Shown here one piece after another: positions 32,489-42,901 of a stretch of DNA of 64,000 bases. Position 1 is the stretch's first letter; every line of letters starts with the position of its first letter. A program made the position numbers and the translations under genes. The notes below the pieces were generated by a model. That model searched no databases. It had not been told where the DNA came from and worked only from the letters and a program-made list of their open reading frames with translations. The stretch spans positions 27,981,178 through 28,045,177 of the forward strand of contig CM059197.1 of NCBI GenBank assembly GCA_030323885.1. The letters are read 5' to 3'. Source of the DNA: Branchipolynoe longqiensis (taxonomy: Eukaryota > Annelida > Polychaeta > Phyllodocida > Polynoidae).

Positions 32489-32946
32489 CTAGACAAAGTG
32501 GCCGTAATCGATTAACACGACCCGAGCGACTCGGGTCACCCGAGTCATCAGAATTTCAAATCGAACACTGCGAGTAGAGTCAACAAATACACGTGCCTTG
32601 TGCAAAACAATCCGACCCAAGTAACCCACTTCCTAGCTGGGGTTGGCTACGAGCGATGATGTCACATTTGCACTGGTACCGTCCGGCAGGATAACAGCTA
32701 CCAGTACCAGTCATACATGTTTTATTTAAAGAATAGCTTAGATTAATTAAATGGAAATATAGGCCATCATAAAATATTTTAATCCTATTTTGCTGTAGTT
32801 TTATCGGTTATTAAAAAAAAAAATGTGTCCACCCGAGCGCGGAGAAGCGTATTCGATTATTCAACCCGAGTCTGTACGATGTACGCATGCGCCAAAAAGT
32901 GGCTTGGGTGACCCGAGTTGATTAATCGATTACGCCCAGTGTCTAG
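32489..32946. mobile_element. TIR element with TAATCGATTA ends (458 bp)
   Basis: The left end CTAGACAAAGTGGCCGTAAT is followed by CGATTAACACG and GGGTCACCCGAG. The right end is the inverse complement: GGTGACCCGAGTTG, then ATTAATCGATTACGCCCAGT and GTCTAG. No coding capacity. The superfamily is unclear. Confidence 0.7.
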
Positions 32947-33011
32947 TGAACCGCTTCATCCTAGTTGCATACTAATCGGCGATCGACAAGCCATGTAACC
33001 TTACTGGATTT

Positions 33012-33366
33012 GAGATTTGTTTGTTTATTGCTGTTTTACGTCATAGCAACATCTAAGGTCATATCAGGATGAGTAGCGACTTGTGACAGTGCACACTCAT
33101 GGTGACTTTATAGTGCTGCCCCACTAGGAAACCAGGCCACCAGCACCATGACCTGATATCCCACTCAGTCACATTATCCTGACACTGAGCCAACCAGTCC
33201 TTACCATATCCTAATAATGCTGAGTGCCTGGCTAGGAAGTGACAAGTATCAATTATCATTGGTTTGACTCAACCAGGGTTCAAACCCACAAACTCATGGT
33301 TTCGGATCTCCCGATCTCCCAAAACAGGAGACGGACGCTCTAGTAATTTGGCCACCCCGTCTGGTC
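33012..33366 (-). mobile_element. SINE-1, reverse, full length
   Basis: All parts are present from the tail (ttgctgttttacgtcatagc) to the head (ggccaccccgtctggtc). The head contains a short duplicated piece (cggatctcccgatctccc). Confidence 0.93.
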
Positions 33367-33531
33367 CTACTGCATTTAAGAATATGTATCTGACTGCAAG
33401 AACAAAGGAATTATTTTGTTATCTCCATTCCTGAAATGAATAGAACGGGCACATCAACGTAATTTTTAAAGTATATGGAACTCATAATATATACTACTAT
33501 ATATTAACTTGATACAAGTTAACAAATAATT
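33367..33531. other. No gene seen
   Basis: Unmatched AT-rich spacer between two SINE-1 copies. Confidence 0.35.
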
Positions 33532-33826
33532 GGCTTCCTGTACAGAAGGTAGGGAGTTTGAATCCCAGCCGACTCAAGCCAAGGACTTATCAAATGTATA
33601 CCTGTTACCATCTAGCCTGGTGCTCAATATTACTGGGACAAGGCAGGGACTGGTTTGCTCAGTATCAGGATGTGACTGAGTGGGAAATCGGATCACAATA
33701 TCGACGGCCTAGTTTCCCGGTGGGACAGCACTATAAAGTCATCATGAGTTTTCACTGTCACAAGGCTGTACCATTCCCGATATGCCTTGGATGTTGCTAG
33801 TACCTAAAACCCCAAGAAGCAAAGAC
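33532..33826 (+). mobile_element. SINE-1 copy
   Basis: B-box-like GAGTTTGAATCCCAGCC, complete body, and tail cctaaaaccccaagaagcaa. Confidence 0.9.
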
Positions 33827-34029
33827 CCAAAATACCTGCACTCATTGGAACAGGAAGTTGGCTGGTTGCTATAGGTAAATTGTACTGAACCCATTAAGGC
33901 TCCTTGGGGAACCAGCGGAGGAAAGATAGATGCACGTATCCAATGCGGTATGTGTGCTTATAATCAAATGGTCGGTGAAGTCAAAGGACCCACCACTCTG
34001 CAACCAGACATCATCTGATTGATAATGTC

Positions 34030-34545
34030 GCGGTGGGTGATGAAAATGGGAAATATCGCGCATAGAGCGGTAATCGAAACACATATCGCGCATTCCAGGC
34101 CAGTGTGCTAACCATTACACCACATAGGCTCCCTGATGTCACCACCCTGCCCATGCCAACCTTTTTATGCGGCTATTTGCCTGAGAGGTCAGTGCAGACT
34201 AATACACTTGTCCCACTGGAATGGTAAGTCGTTTAAATGGTTATTTAATGCTTACAATTACATACGTACAGACAATGCACTTAAATATACATACTCAGGG
34301 TAGGTTCAACAAACATATAGCATATAGTTTGTACAGGCTATCATGGTCATGGCAACCAGTGTTGATGGGTTGAGGAAAATCGGAACTATACCACCTAGAG
34401 CAGGAATGGAACCAACATATCTTGCATTCCAGGCCAGAATGCTTATCATTACACCACCTAGACTCCCTGATTTCAACATCCTACCCATGCCTACATGTCT
34501 CGGCGGTTCCTTGCCCGAGAGGTCAGTGCAGTACAATATAATTTC
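34030..34545 (-). mobile_element. SINE-2 head-to-tail dimer, reverse
   Basis: Two inverted tRNA-like heads (ccattacaccacataggctc near 34113 and cattacaccacctagactcc near 34448) are separated by an inverted body (gcttacaattacatacgtac). The layout equals the plus-strand dimers. Confidence 0.85.
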
Positions 34546-34659
34546 CATTGAAGTGACCCTATAAAGCAGGTTCGGGAACCAGCGGCGGAAAGCTAGCTGC
34601 ACTTACCCAATGGTGTATGTGTATTTGTGTATTCATATTGTCTGCAATTTTAGGCTTTG

Positions 34660-34916
34660 GGTTTACATTGTCATTGGCCACATCATTCGTCAGAGTTCAA
34701 TATACCGTACATTGTTGGAAGGGAAGGTGAATGGCAGCAGAGGGATAGGGAGACCAAGAACTTCATGGTTTACAAATATTTCACAGTGGACAGGCTTGAA
34801 TTATTCACACTCTATCAGAACAGCACACCATCGGGACAAGTGGAGAACCATTGCATCCAACCCTCGACTAGAGGACGGAACTATTATAGGGATATAGCGA
34901 ATGGTAGACAGGAAGT
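34660..34916 (+). pseudogene. LINE reverse transcriptase C-terminal tail
   Basis: In the frame of 34610-34897 the translation reads IGHIIRQSSIYRTLLEGKV, then GRPRTSWFTNISQWTGLNY, then IRTAHHRDKWRTIASNP. This is the well-known end of endonuclease/reverse-transcriptase LINE proteins, where a GHI-R---L--T-LEGKV block precedes GRGRPR-TSW and a W-T-GL--A--AQDR--WR segment. Only about 80 residues are left and no catalytic core is present. The frame itself has no stop in this stretch, but nothing upstream continues it. It is a different LINE lineage from the one at 10890. Confidence 0.85.
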
Positions 34917-34929
34917 GTGAACACTTATT

Positions 34930-35255
34930 TGTCTCTTTTTGTTTGGGGGTACATTAGTTGTCCCAAGCAGGGGAAATCCCCGTCACAGACAACTGGTCTT
35001 CCCCACTCCACTGCTGGTCGATAGAAAGCCCGAGCCTACACTTTTACCGACCCAAGGGATTTTTAACCTCCCACACCACATAGACATGGTATGAGAGCAA
35101 CCGGCCTTTGATGACGCTGTAAGTTATACACAACGGTGGAAATCCAAATTGGCAGAGGTGGGGGGCACAGGGATTCAAAGCACTGACCTTCAGATTAGGA
35201 GTCCGACCTAGAATAAAAGTCAGACACTCTAACCACTCCCCCACAGAGAACACCT
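34930..35255 (-). mobile_element. SINE-3, reverse, most complete copy
   Basis: In plus orientation: an end segment (gggggtacattagttgtccc), cgatagaaagcccgagccta, body, then an inverted tRNA-like head ending ctctaaccactcccccacag. It extends further at the 3' end than the other two copies. Confidence 0.75.
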
Positions 35256-35616
35256 CTGTGTATCCATATTGTCTGGAAAGTAAAATAAGACAACTCTCTG
35301 GAAGAGTCTGATTTATATATAATTCCGTTGTAGTAAGTAAACCGATGAAGCGGGTTAGGGAACCAGTGGAGGAAAGATAAGATGCCGAGGCCGTCATGTT
35401 TATAGTGACACATAGCCGAGACCTTCTCATAAATGTTCCCTTTTTGGTGCATAGAGCAGCAAAATGATAAAGGTTTCTTTTTTCTTGTGTGTGTGAAGCT
35501 GATAAAGGTAAATTATGGGGAAATAGGTACACACACTGTCACATAATTCAGCTCATAGTATTTGGATGTGTATTGTGCTACCATCCCATAATATGTGTAC
35601 AGGCCTACATATACGA
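35256..35616. other. No gene seen
   Basis: 35358-35390 repeats the 'gggaaccagcggaggaaag' segment seen at 33908 and 34572. It is an unclassified short repeat. Otherwise unmatched. Confidence 0.4.
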
Positions 35617-36122
35617 GTGTAGAAGTCTACACTGACCTCTCCAGCAAGTAAACACATATACAGGTATGTGTGGATAGTGTGGTGATGTCAGGGAGCCTAG
35701 GTGGTGTAATGGTTAGCACACTGGCCCGGAATGCAAAGAGATGTGGGTTTGAGTCCTGCTCTAGGTGCAATATTTCCCATTGTCATCACCCCCATGACAC
35801 TGGTTGCCGTGACCATGATCCTGTACAATCTATGCGCTGTATGGTTGTTTAACCTACCCTGTGTATGTATGTGTTAGTGCATTGCCTGTATGTATGTAAT
35901 TGTAAGCATCAAAAGACCTACAATTCCAGGGGGACGAGTGTAGTAGTCTGCACTGACCTCTCCGGCAAGTAACCACACAGACAGGTAGGCGTGGGTAGTG
36001 TGGTGATGTCAGGGAGCCTAGGTGGTGTAATGGTTAGCACACTGGCCCGGAAGGCAATGAGATGTGGGTTCGAGTCCTGCTCTAGGCGCAATATTTCCCA
36101 TTTTCATCACCCCCCATGACAC
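35617..36122 (+). mobile_element. SINE-2 head-to-tail dimer
   Basis: Unit 1 is 35617-35935 and unit 2 is 35936-36122. The second unit stops at the same place (ccccatgacac) as the dimer at 21743. The two dimers are nearly the same length and arrangement. Confidence 0.88.
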
Positions 36123-36317
36123 AACTATTATTCATATCATATTGAATATTTTATAGCTTGTAATCAATTGTAATAAATGTTTTTATGTTATAGAAAATTA
36201 GCGTTGCCATTGACAAGTATGCATTCTCGCACCAAGTATCCATATTTATATTGTATATTGTATAGCACATATATATATATACACACACACAGCAAAATAA
36301 AAATATTCTGGCAGTAA

Positions 36318-36664
36318 CCAGACGGGATGGCCAAATGAGGTGAGCGTCCATCTCCTGTTTTGGGAGATCGGGCGATCCGAACCTATGAGGTCGTGGGTTC
36401 GAACCCTGGTCGAGTCAAAACAATGGCTTAAAAATTGAAACTTGTCACTTCCTAGCCAGGCGCTCCACATTATTAGTATAGGGCAATGACTGGTTGGCTC
36501 AGTGGCAGGATAATGTAACTGAGTGGGATAACAGGTCAGGGTGCTTATGACCTGGTCTCCAGTTGGGACATCACTATAAAGTCACCATGAGTGTGCATTG
36601 TCCCAAGTCGGTATCCATCCTGATATGCTAGGACATAAAACAACAACAACCAACCAACAAACCT
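36318..36664 (+). mobile_element. SINE-1, full length
   Basis: Head cagacgggatggccaaatga, B box GGGTTCGAACCCTGG, body, tail aaacaacaacaaccaaccaa. Confidence 0.93.
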
Positions 36665-36990
36665 CGCAACTCCACTCCTCTCGTCTTTTCTATCCTATCC
36701 TCTACCCTCTTGTTTTCCCTGCCCCACCCCATCACCCGTCTCCCCCTCCCCACCCCATCCCCCGTATCCGCCCTCCCTCTCCACCCCACCCCCGTCTGCT
36801 CTCTCTCCTCCCAACTGCCCACACACACAGCCACCTTGTTCAATCCCACCAACACTGTAACAACCTGTACACCGCCTCCCAGCCACTACCCATGCCACCA
36901 GCTCCTTTGTCCCCATCTCTCCATCTCCTCCCCCAACCCACCGTACCCACTCACCATACTCCTCCTCCCAGATTGCAACACCGCCACCTG
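36665..36990. repeat. C-rich low-complexity tract
   Basis: CCACCCC/CTCCC-rich sequence directly after a SINE-1 tail, as also happens at 2691. No gene. Confidence 0.8.
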
Positions 36991-37164
36991 GCGTCTTCCT
37001 ACAGGTACTTGAGTGCCCTTTGGGAAATCATGATCCCTAATAACAAAAGAAACAACAACCAAAAAACATGTTAATAATCAAAGAATGCCTACTTAGCGCT
37101 AACCTACAATGCTGAACCTGTACGGTGCTTCCCCCTGGCGACAGCAACCGGAGAAGACACCTTC

Positions 37165-37515
37165 ATAGAGGGATGACAAACCTCCGCGATTTCGCGGATT
37201 TCCGCGATTTTTTATATTTACCGATTAACGTTAAGCAAACTTGCAAGGAATCAGGATATGAATTCCAACAGTTGGTTAGTTTCATTCCAATTCTTATATG
37301 ACCTTAGATGTTGCTAGACCAGAAAACCTAAAAAGGAGAGCGTTAGGTATGGGCGATAATACAGCTGCAACAAGCTGAGTTGAAAACGGACTTCCGGCTT
37401 TTTTCCCGCGATTTCCTGACAATATCAATCCGATGGAGGGAAAATCCGCGTTTTCGTGGAAAATCTCGGCTTGATTTCGGCGTTTTTTTGCCGGACACCA
37501 CTTTGATCCCTGCTT
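37165..37515 (+). repeat. Family T dispersed repeat, copy with SINE-1 scrap
   Basis: It contains cctccgcgatttcgcggatt, then aaggaatcagga, a short SINE-1-like ccttagatgttgctag segment near 37301, and cttccggctttttt and gaaaatccgcg motifs. The same order occurs at 57585-58300. Confidence 0.6.
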
Positions 37516-37599
37516 TTATACCTGGCGTCAAACTGAGCCAGAGCATGGCCACAGCCCTGTCCGTCATAGTCAGTCCAGTCTGTTTGATTTATACTAAGA

Positions 37600-37932
37600 G
37601 TAACAGGTGCCTTACTGCCTCTGATATTGCGGTATGCGGGTATTGCAGTACCTACCTGCTAAAATACCTCAGGGAGTTTGACGCCTCTGCCTTGCAAAGT
37701 TATAAACCACTGCCTTGTCGTGTACAGGTTCTTGATAGAACCAAAGGCTACCGGAGCAAACCCTAACAGAAAACCATGCTTCTGTGGCATCATTAAAGCC
37801 AGCAGCACTTCGACACTTTGCAAGCAGCTTTTATGAAATGCACAACCGCATAAAATAGCGGCGCTTAAGAAATAAAAGCAGTCTTTGTTGTATTGCGACC
37901 GACAGCATGATGATGATGATGATGAACAGGTG
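37600..37932 (+). mobile_element. LINE-tailed non-autonomous module, copy A
   Basis: The module runs from ggtattgcagtacctacctg through ctcagggagtttgacgcctc and aaagccagcagcacttcgac. It ends in the LINE 3' tail aaagcagtctttgttgtatt, gcgaccgacagc and ATGATGATG. The module part has no match in the LINE at 10890; only the tail does. Confidence 0.75.
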
Positions 37933-37949
37933 CCTTACTAGCACCGCCT

Positions 37950-38286
37950 GATGGTTTGTTTGTTTTTTGTTTTACATCCTAGCAACATCTAAGGTCATAT
38001 CAGGATGGGTACCGACTTGTGACAGTACACACTCATGGGGATTTTATAGTGCAGCCCCACTGGGAAATCAGGCCGCCGGCACCATGACCCGATATCCCAC
38101 TCAGTCACATTATCCTGACACTGAGCTAACCAGTCCTTGTCCTATCCTAATAATGCCGAGCACCAGGCTAGGAAGCGACAACTATCAATTTTTAAGTCAT
38201 TGGTTTGACTCGACCGGGAATCGAACCCGCGAATTCCCGATCTTCCGCATGCGAGGCCTGTGCTCTACCGATTCGGCCACCGCGTG
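37950..38286 (-). mobile_element. SINE-1, reverse, full length
   Basis: Tail gtttgttttttgttttacat, body, inverted B box (AATCGAACCCGCG), head end ccgattcggccaccgcg. Confidence 0.93.
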
Positions 38287-38497
38287 CACACTCAGGTATA
38301 ATTATTCAGAATAAAGAAGAACAAAATAACTAGGCAGAATAAAGAACACAAGATGAAAGAATAAAGAATAGAAATAAAAAGGCAGGGTAATAATCAAGAA
38401 ATCCGAACACATTTCAAGGAGAGACAAAATGGAAAAAGTGTGAATTGAGGGCCTGTGAGAAACTGGGAGGGGGGGGGGGCACAGACGGAGAAGTCGC

Positions 38498-38668
38498 TGA
38501 ATGCGTTTGATTCGTTGGAGTTTTATATCCTGACAACATCTAAGGTAATATCAGGACGGATACTAACTTGTGACATTGCACTGTCGTGTTGACTTTATAG
38601 TACTGCCCCACTGGAAGACCATGCCCCTGGCATCATGACTCAATATCCCACACAATCATATTATCCTG
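38498..38668 (-). mobile_element. SINE-1 3' half, reverse
   Basis: cgttggagttttatatcctg through aggtaatatcaggacgg to cacaatcatattatcctgg, where a SINE-3 begins. Confidence 0.85.
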
Positions 38669-38669
38669 G

Positions 38670-38856
38670 CATGGCGTTCTCGGTGGCTGAGTGCTTAGAG
38701 TGTCTGACTAGTTCGGACTCCTAATCTGAAGGTCGTTGGTTCGATTCCCCATGCCCCCACCTCTGCCAGTGTCTATGTGGTGTGGGAGGTTAATAGTCCA
38801 TTGGGTCTGTAAAAGTGTAGATTTGGGCTTTCTATCTACAAACTGTCTTTTTGTAT
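38670..38856 (+). mobile_element. SINE-3, plus-strand copy
   Basis: tRNA-like head gcgttctcggtggctgagtg, then GGTTCGATTCCCC as B box near 38739, body atgtggtgtgggaggttaat, end gtgtagatttgggctttcta. The order of boxes and the long insert between them suggest a Ser/Leu-type tRNA ancestor. Confidence 0.8.
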
Positions 38857-39261
38857 TTTGTTTTATTGAGGCTGTATTTATATTGTCCATAGCGTTTAAG
38901 CCCGCATACCCAGGCTTGTTTTCAATGCTGGCCAGTTGTAGTGTTGGTGTTATCTTACCACACAATAGCTGCTGATAATTTATTTGATTGCCTGAATTTC
39001 AGTAGCAGATAGATAATTGGTTGGTATGGTTAGTAGCCTATGTTAGCTTTTTGGGATTTTCTTGGCATATATGTATTTTATTTTGTTATAGTCTTATTAC
39101 TAGACTAGCCTACTCCTATTTACATATCATAGGCTTGTATGTAGCTGTGTGGTGTGTTATCTGGCTATTCTTGGCATGGTTACCTTCCATTGGGCATCCC
39201 GCTGGTGGGCCGTGACATATCACATGCCCCTTTGCAGTGCAGCTTAGTGGAGGTTTCCTAG
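38857..39261. other. No gene; may be a decayed LINE 3' UTR
   Basis: T-rich on plus. It lies just downstream, in LINE orientation, of the fragment at 39262-39760, so part could be its 3' UTR. No motif supports this directly. Confidence 0.3.
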
Positions 39262-39760
39262 CCTAATTTGCACAGATATTTTTTGTAAGTTTGTAGGTCA
39301 GGAATTTGTTGTTCCTTTACCGTTTGGACATTCCACACCTTGGCAGCCATTTCGAGCGTGCTTCTCTTATGAGCTTTTATTTGGCTTCTGGTCTGCTTCA
39401 GTAGTGGCGCATTATTTGCTCTAGTAGCCCTTTGCGGTTTTGTTCAGAGTTTATTGTTTTGACTGTAGCTATATGCTAGTGTTTTCAAATGAATTATTCT
39501 CCTATTTTCTAGTAATTTCACTTTGGTTCTTTTGTGTATGTCATAGGTGGGGTGCAGCTTGTCTACTCTTAGACAGATTTTTAGGGCTCTGTTCTGCAGT
39601 ATTTGCAGTTTTTTTTAGTAGTTCTTTTCTCACACCCATGTAGTTTACATCTCCATAGTCAAAATAGGGGAGCACCATGCCCTTGAAGATTTGTATTGAC
39701 ATTTCTTGAGTCATGTAGTCTTTTAGCTTTGCAAAAGCTGTCAAATGGCGAAAACAAGTC
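39262..39760 (-). pseudogene. LINE reverse transcriptase thumb/C-terminus, frameshifted
   Basis: The minus strand reads AFAKLKDYMTQEMSIQIFKG, then VLPYFDYGDVNYMG. A frame change follows near 39610, then RALKICLRVDKLHPTYDIHK, KVKLLENRR-IHLKTLAYSY, and near the end STLEMAAKVWNVQTVKEQQI. This order (LPYFDYGDVVY, LQ-LQNRALRI, HPTYDIH, LA-FMYK, KVWN-L) is typical of the region after the catalytic core in L2/CR1/Jockey-like LINEs. At least one frameshift and one stop make it a pseudogene. No YADD core lies upstream in LINE orientation (to the right). SINE and LINE debris flank it. Confidence 0.8.
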
Positions 39761-39814
39761 TAATCAGACTTATCCATGATAGGCATTATAAATCTACAAG
39801 GATCCTGATGATGT

Positions 39815-39925
39815 GCTAAGTTCTGTTAAATTGACTCAGTATTGCCTTCTACGCAGAAACAGATGCTTAATAAGTGCATCAGTATCTAAGTTAGATATGT
39901 CAAATCAATTATTTCAACAACCCTA
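39815..39925 (+). mobile_element. TTAA-MITE internal fragment
   Basis: ttctgttaaattgactcagt through gcttaataagtgcatcagta to tagatatgtcaaatcaatt, matching 23908-24005 of copy 2. The termini are missing. Confidence 0.75.
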
Positions 39926-40079
39926 TTTTCTTTTCAGTGAAGCATCAATATATGGTATGACTATTCCAAATTTAACTTATGCGCATGTGAACAGTTTCGT
40001 ATATATATATATTGAATGGATTTCGAATTATACTAATATCAGCAATAAGATTCCCTTTGAAATGATCTAACCTATTTGG

Positions 40080-40372
40080 CTTGGTTGGTTGTTGCAGTGT
40101 TACGTCCTGGCACCATTTAAGGTCATATCAGGGCGACAGTGTGAATTCATGGGCACTGTATACTGCTTCTCAATAGGGATACCAAGCCAGCAACACCATA
40201 ACCTGATATCCAATTGAGTCACATATTCCTGACATTGAACAAAGCAGTCCTTGCCCTATTCTAATAATGCCCAATGCCTGACTAGGAAGCGACAAGTATC
40301 AATTCTTTATGTCATCGGTTTGACTCGACTAGGTTTTGAATCGACTAGGTTTTGAATCTTGGGTTCGAATCC
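40080..40372 (-). mobile_element. SINE-1, reverse
   Basis: Tail ggttggttgttgcagtgtta, shortened middle, and head with a duplicated gactaggttttgaatc segment near 40325-40358. Confidence 0.87.
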
Positions 40373-40542
40373 CTGGATCTACCAAAAATCTGTAGCCTAT
40401 TTCAGATTCAGCAACATCAGCGGTTTTTCGTCAATGCTTATGAACTAATCTCCAAAACTGAAGCTCTATATCCAGTCAATGGCTACATAACATTAGCACC
40501 GCAGGGGTTGTAGACTCTAGGTGTTTACTTCACCATCTGCCC

Positions 40543-40950
40543 GAGATAAAAGATTCACCCTGTACTTATAGTAAGCGGGTGAAGGATAACGTAGTGTAAA
40601 TATGGGCGAAAATAGCTTTACAATGGAACAGGAAGTAGAATGCCTGCCTCCAGTATCAAATGGCTACTTATATCGGCACAGAGTTGGTAAAATGGGAGAG
40701 AATGCAAAAAGACAAGATGGCAGCCATAGAATGCCATCGATTTCACCTTTAAATTCTATTAAACTATATGTTTTATTATATTTTTCAACTCAAAGGTAGC
40801 AGGCAAATATTAAGACATATATCAAGAATAAGTATTGCCCTTTAGATTGTGGATTTAGGCTCTCATTTCATTTCCCCGCTTTTTCGACAGCTTTTATATC
40901 GGGCTGATATTCACCTGTGTACTGCGAGTACAGGATGAATCCTTTATCTA
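40543..40950 (+). mobile_element. M9 MITE, copy 2, complete (408 bp)
   Basis: It begins GAGATAAAAGATTCACCC and ends GGATGAATCCTTTATCTA. Target duplications are CATCTGCCC (40534-40542) and CATCTGCTC (40951-40959), 9 bp with one mismatch. The termini contain hairpins such as GTACTGCGAGTAC. A 65-codon frame lies at 40602-40799. A 9-bp duplication and long TIRs would fit a Mutator-like (MULE) element, but other superfamilies are not excluded. Confidence 0.88.
40602..40799 (+). CDS. 65-codon open frame inside M9 copy 2
   Basis: The frame begins MGENSFTMEQEVECLPPVSN and includes GYLYRHRVGKMGENAKRQDG and IKLYVLLYFSTQR. It starts 59 bp from the element end. The same frame, of equal length and starting at the same offset, is open at 60303-60500 and 47140-47337 (minus). 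By hand count, each of those differs from this one at about 17 of 65 residues. Copy 3 has a stop in it. No known domain, signal peptide or membrane segment is apparent. The amount of amino-acid change looks compatible with neutral drift, so a chance open frame in the ancestral element is the simplest reading. A short transposon-encoded peptide remains possible. Confidence 0.2.
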   Translation: MGENSFTMEQEVECLPPVSNGYLYRHRVGKMGENAKRQDGSHRMPSISPLNSIKLYVLLYFSTQR

Positions 40951-40959
40951 CATCTGCTC

Positions 40960-41504
40960 CTACTTGTCTGCACCTCGTCTCCCCGAGCAACACCAATGAA
41001 TGTATCCAGGCAGTCATGTTCTGTGTTCCCTTTCTATTGCAGGTATGTCCGCTCATCATTACGAAAATCGGCTCGAACACGCAGGTCCTTGTGAGTAAAC
41101 AACACTTTTCATTCGAAACAAGAAAACTGTGACGTCAATTGACTCTCGACACGAACGGTCCATCAGGGATGGGAAGTATGAAGAATCATGGGAGAAATAA
41201 TCCCCCCCCCCAAAAAAACCCACAAAGTATTAATTTCGCAATAACGGATCAAGATTACGTAATCAAAATTATATAAGTCCATATCGGTTGATTCCGCATT
41301 TCGTTGGTTTGATATTGAAAATTAGGCGCTGCTTTCTGGATTTTATTTGCAAAGAATTGTGGGTTTTTATTTGACTTGAGTTATTTGTTTGTGGCTGCAG
41401 GTGGGGTTCCAGTAGTAGACTGTGTCAACACCCAGTGAACACTCGCCTGTGATCGGCAGATCATTGCGCCGTATCACTATTGCATGGCGCCCAGAGGGAT
41501 CCGC
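40960..41504. other. No gene seen
   Basis: Contains a poly-C/poly-A run at 41202-41220 and the sequence tgacgtcaattgactc. No supported feature. Confidence 0.35.
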
Positions 41505-41938
41505 TGGGAAGAGTGGGAAGGAAGGGTGGGTGTGGGAGGCGGAAGGGTGGGAAGTGTGCTGTGGCAGGCAGCAGGTAGGGTGGGAAGGGTCAGTGTGGCA
41601 GGCGGTGGGCTGGGAAGGGTGGGAAGGGTGTTGTGGCAGGCGGTGGGCTGGGAAGGGTGGGAAGGAAGGGTGGCGTGTCAGGTGGAGGGCTGGGAAGGGT
41701 GGGAAGGAAGGGTGCTGTGTCAGGTGGTGGGCTGGGAAGGGTAGTAAGGATGGGTGGGTGTGTCAGGTGGTGGGCTGGGAAGGGTGTTGTGGCAGGCGGT
41801 GGGCTGGGAAGGGTGGGAAGGAAGGGTGGTGTGTCAGGTGGAGGGCTGGGAAGGGCGGGAAGGGAGGGTGGTGTGGCAGGTGGAGGGCTGGGAAGGGCGG
41901 GAAGGAAGGGTGGTGTGGCAGGCCGCGGGCTGGGACTT
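41505..41938. repeat. GGCTGGGAAGGGTGGGAAGG minisatellite
   Basis: Units of about 42 and 63 bp around GGTGGGCTGGGAAGGGTGGG and GTGTGTCAGGTGG. G-rich on plus. Gly/Trp-rich frames up to 184 codons are repeat artefacts. Confidence 0.93.
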
Positions 41939-42465
41939 ATCCGACAGTGGCGGGGAACACAACCACAAGCAGGTAATCACCCAAAACACGTTCTTCTTAT
42001 TTCTTCTCTTTTCTTTTTTTGATTCCGCACTTAGTGAGAGAAAAAAATATATATTACAAAAAGAAAGTGCGCGCACGGATCGGAAATGTGCGTGATGGCG
42101 TGAAAGAAGAGGCAGGCGACGCGTGGTGGAGAGGAGGATCATGGGATGTGTATGTGTGTGGGGGAGGGGGTGGGGCGGGAGGAGCTGGGGTGAGGTGGGT
42201 GTTCCAGGAAAAGGAAGCTGGTGAAAAAAAGTGAATGGGGGTTTTAAATTCTTTGCAATATCGGAGTTCATATCGGATCCGTAGAGACTCGTGACAGTGT
42301 GCAGTCATTGCAAAGTCATTGCGAATTTGTGGAGGCGACGGTTGAAGCTATGACTTTCTGTGGAGGAATCAGGGCCCTTTAGTGCTTTACACATGCAACC
42401 ATCGTTTCCACTGCAATTGCCGGACACAATGGTTATTGTGAATATGATGAGTTTACCCGAATGAC
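41939..42465. other. No gene; G-rich run and decayed SINE-1 scrap
   Basis: GTGTGTGGGGGAGGGGGTGG lies near 42152. 42240-42305 (ttttaaattctttgcaatat, then gttcatatcggatcc and gacagtgtgcagtcat) looks like a diverged reversed SINE-1 tail. Confidence 0.4.
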
Positions 42466-42900
42466 AGGTATGCAGGTACTGCAGGCATAGCAATACCTCA
42501 GGGAGTTTGACGCCCCTGCCCTGCAGAGTTGTAAACCACTGCCTTGTAGTACAGGTTCTTGACAGAACCAAAGGCTCAGGGAGCAAACTCTAAACAGAAA
42601 ACCATGTCACTGTGGCAACATTAACGGCGGTTGATGTATGGAACTCCCAACATCTGTCTTGACATGTTCTTGCCAGTGTGAGACCTTTATTTGCTCCCCG
42701 AGCAAGTGCAGCTGGTAACTTGCAAAAGCCAGCAGTATTTCAACACTTTTGCAGGCAATGTACAACCGCACAAAACACTGTACCGGCTCAGTCGTCGCCC
42801 GGATTACCAAGGACCGCGCTCCTCAAGCTCATCTTCCGTCGACATGCGGAAAATCAGCTAGGAAAATGGAGAGCGGCAGTCAAGTAATGAAAGCAGTCTT
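42466..42900 (+). mobile_element. LINE-tailed non-autonomous module, copy B
   Basis: ggtatgcaggtactgcaggc, then ctcagggagtttgacgcccc, aaaagccagcagtatttcaa and gtcaagtaatgaaagcagtc. It is the longest copy of this module. It is interrupted at 42900 and its tail resumes at 43470 (gttgcatcacgaccgacagc, ATGATGATG). Confidence 0.8.
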
Positions 42901-42901
42901 A

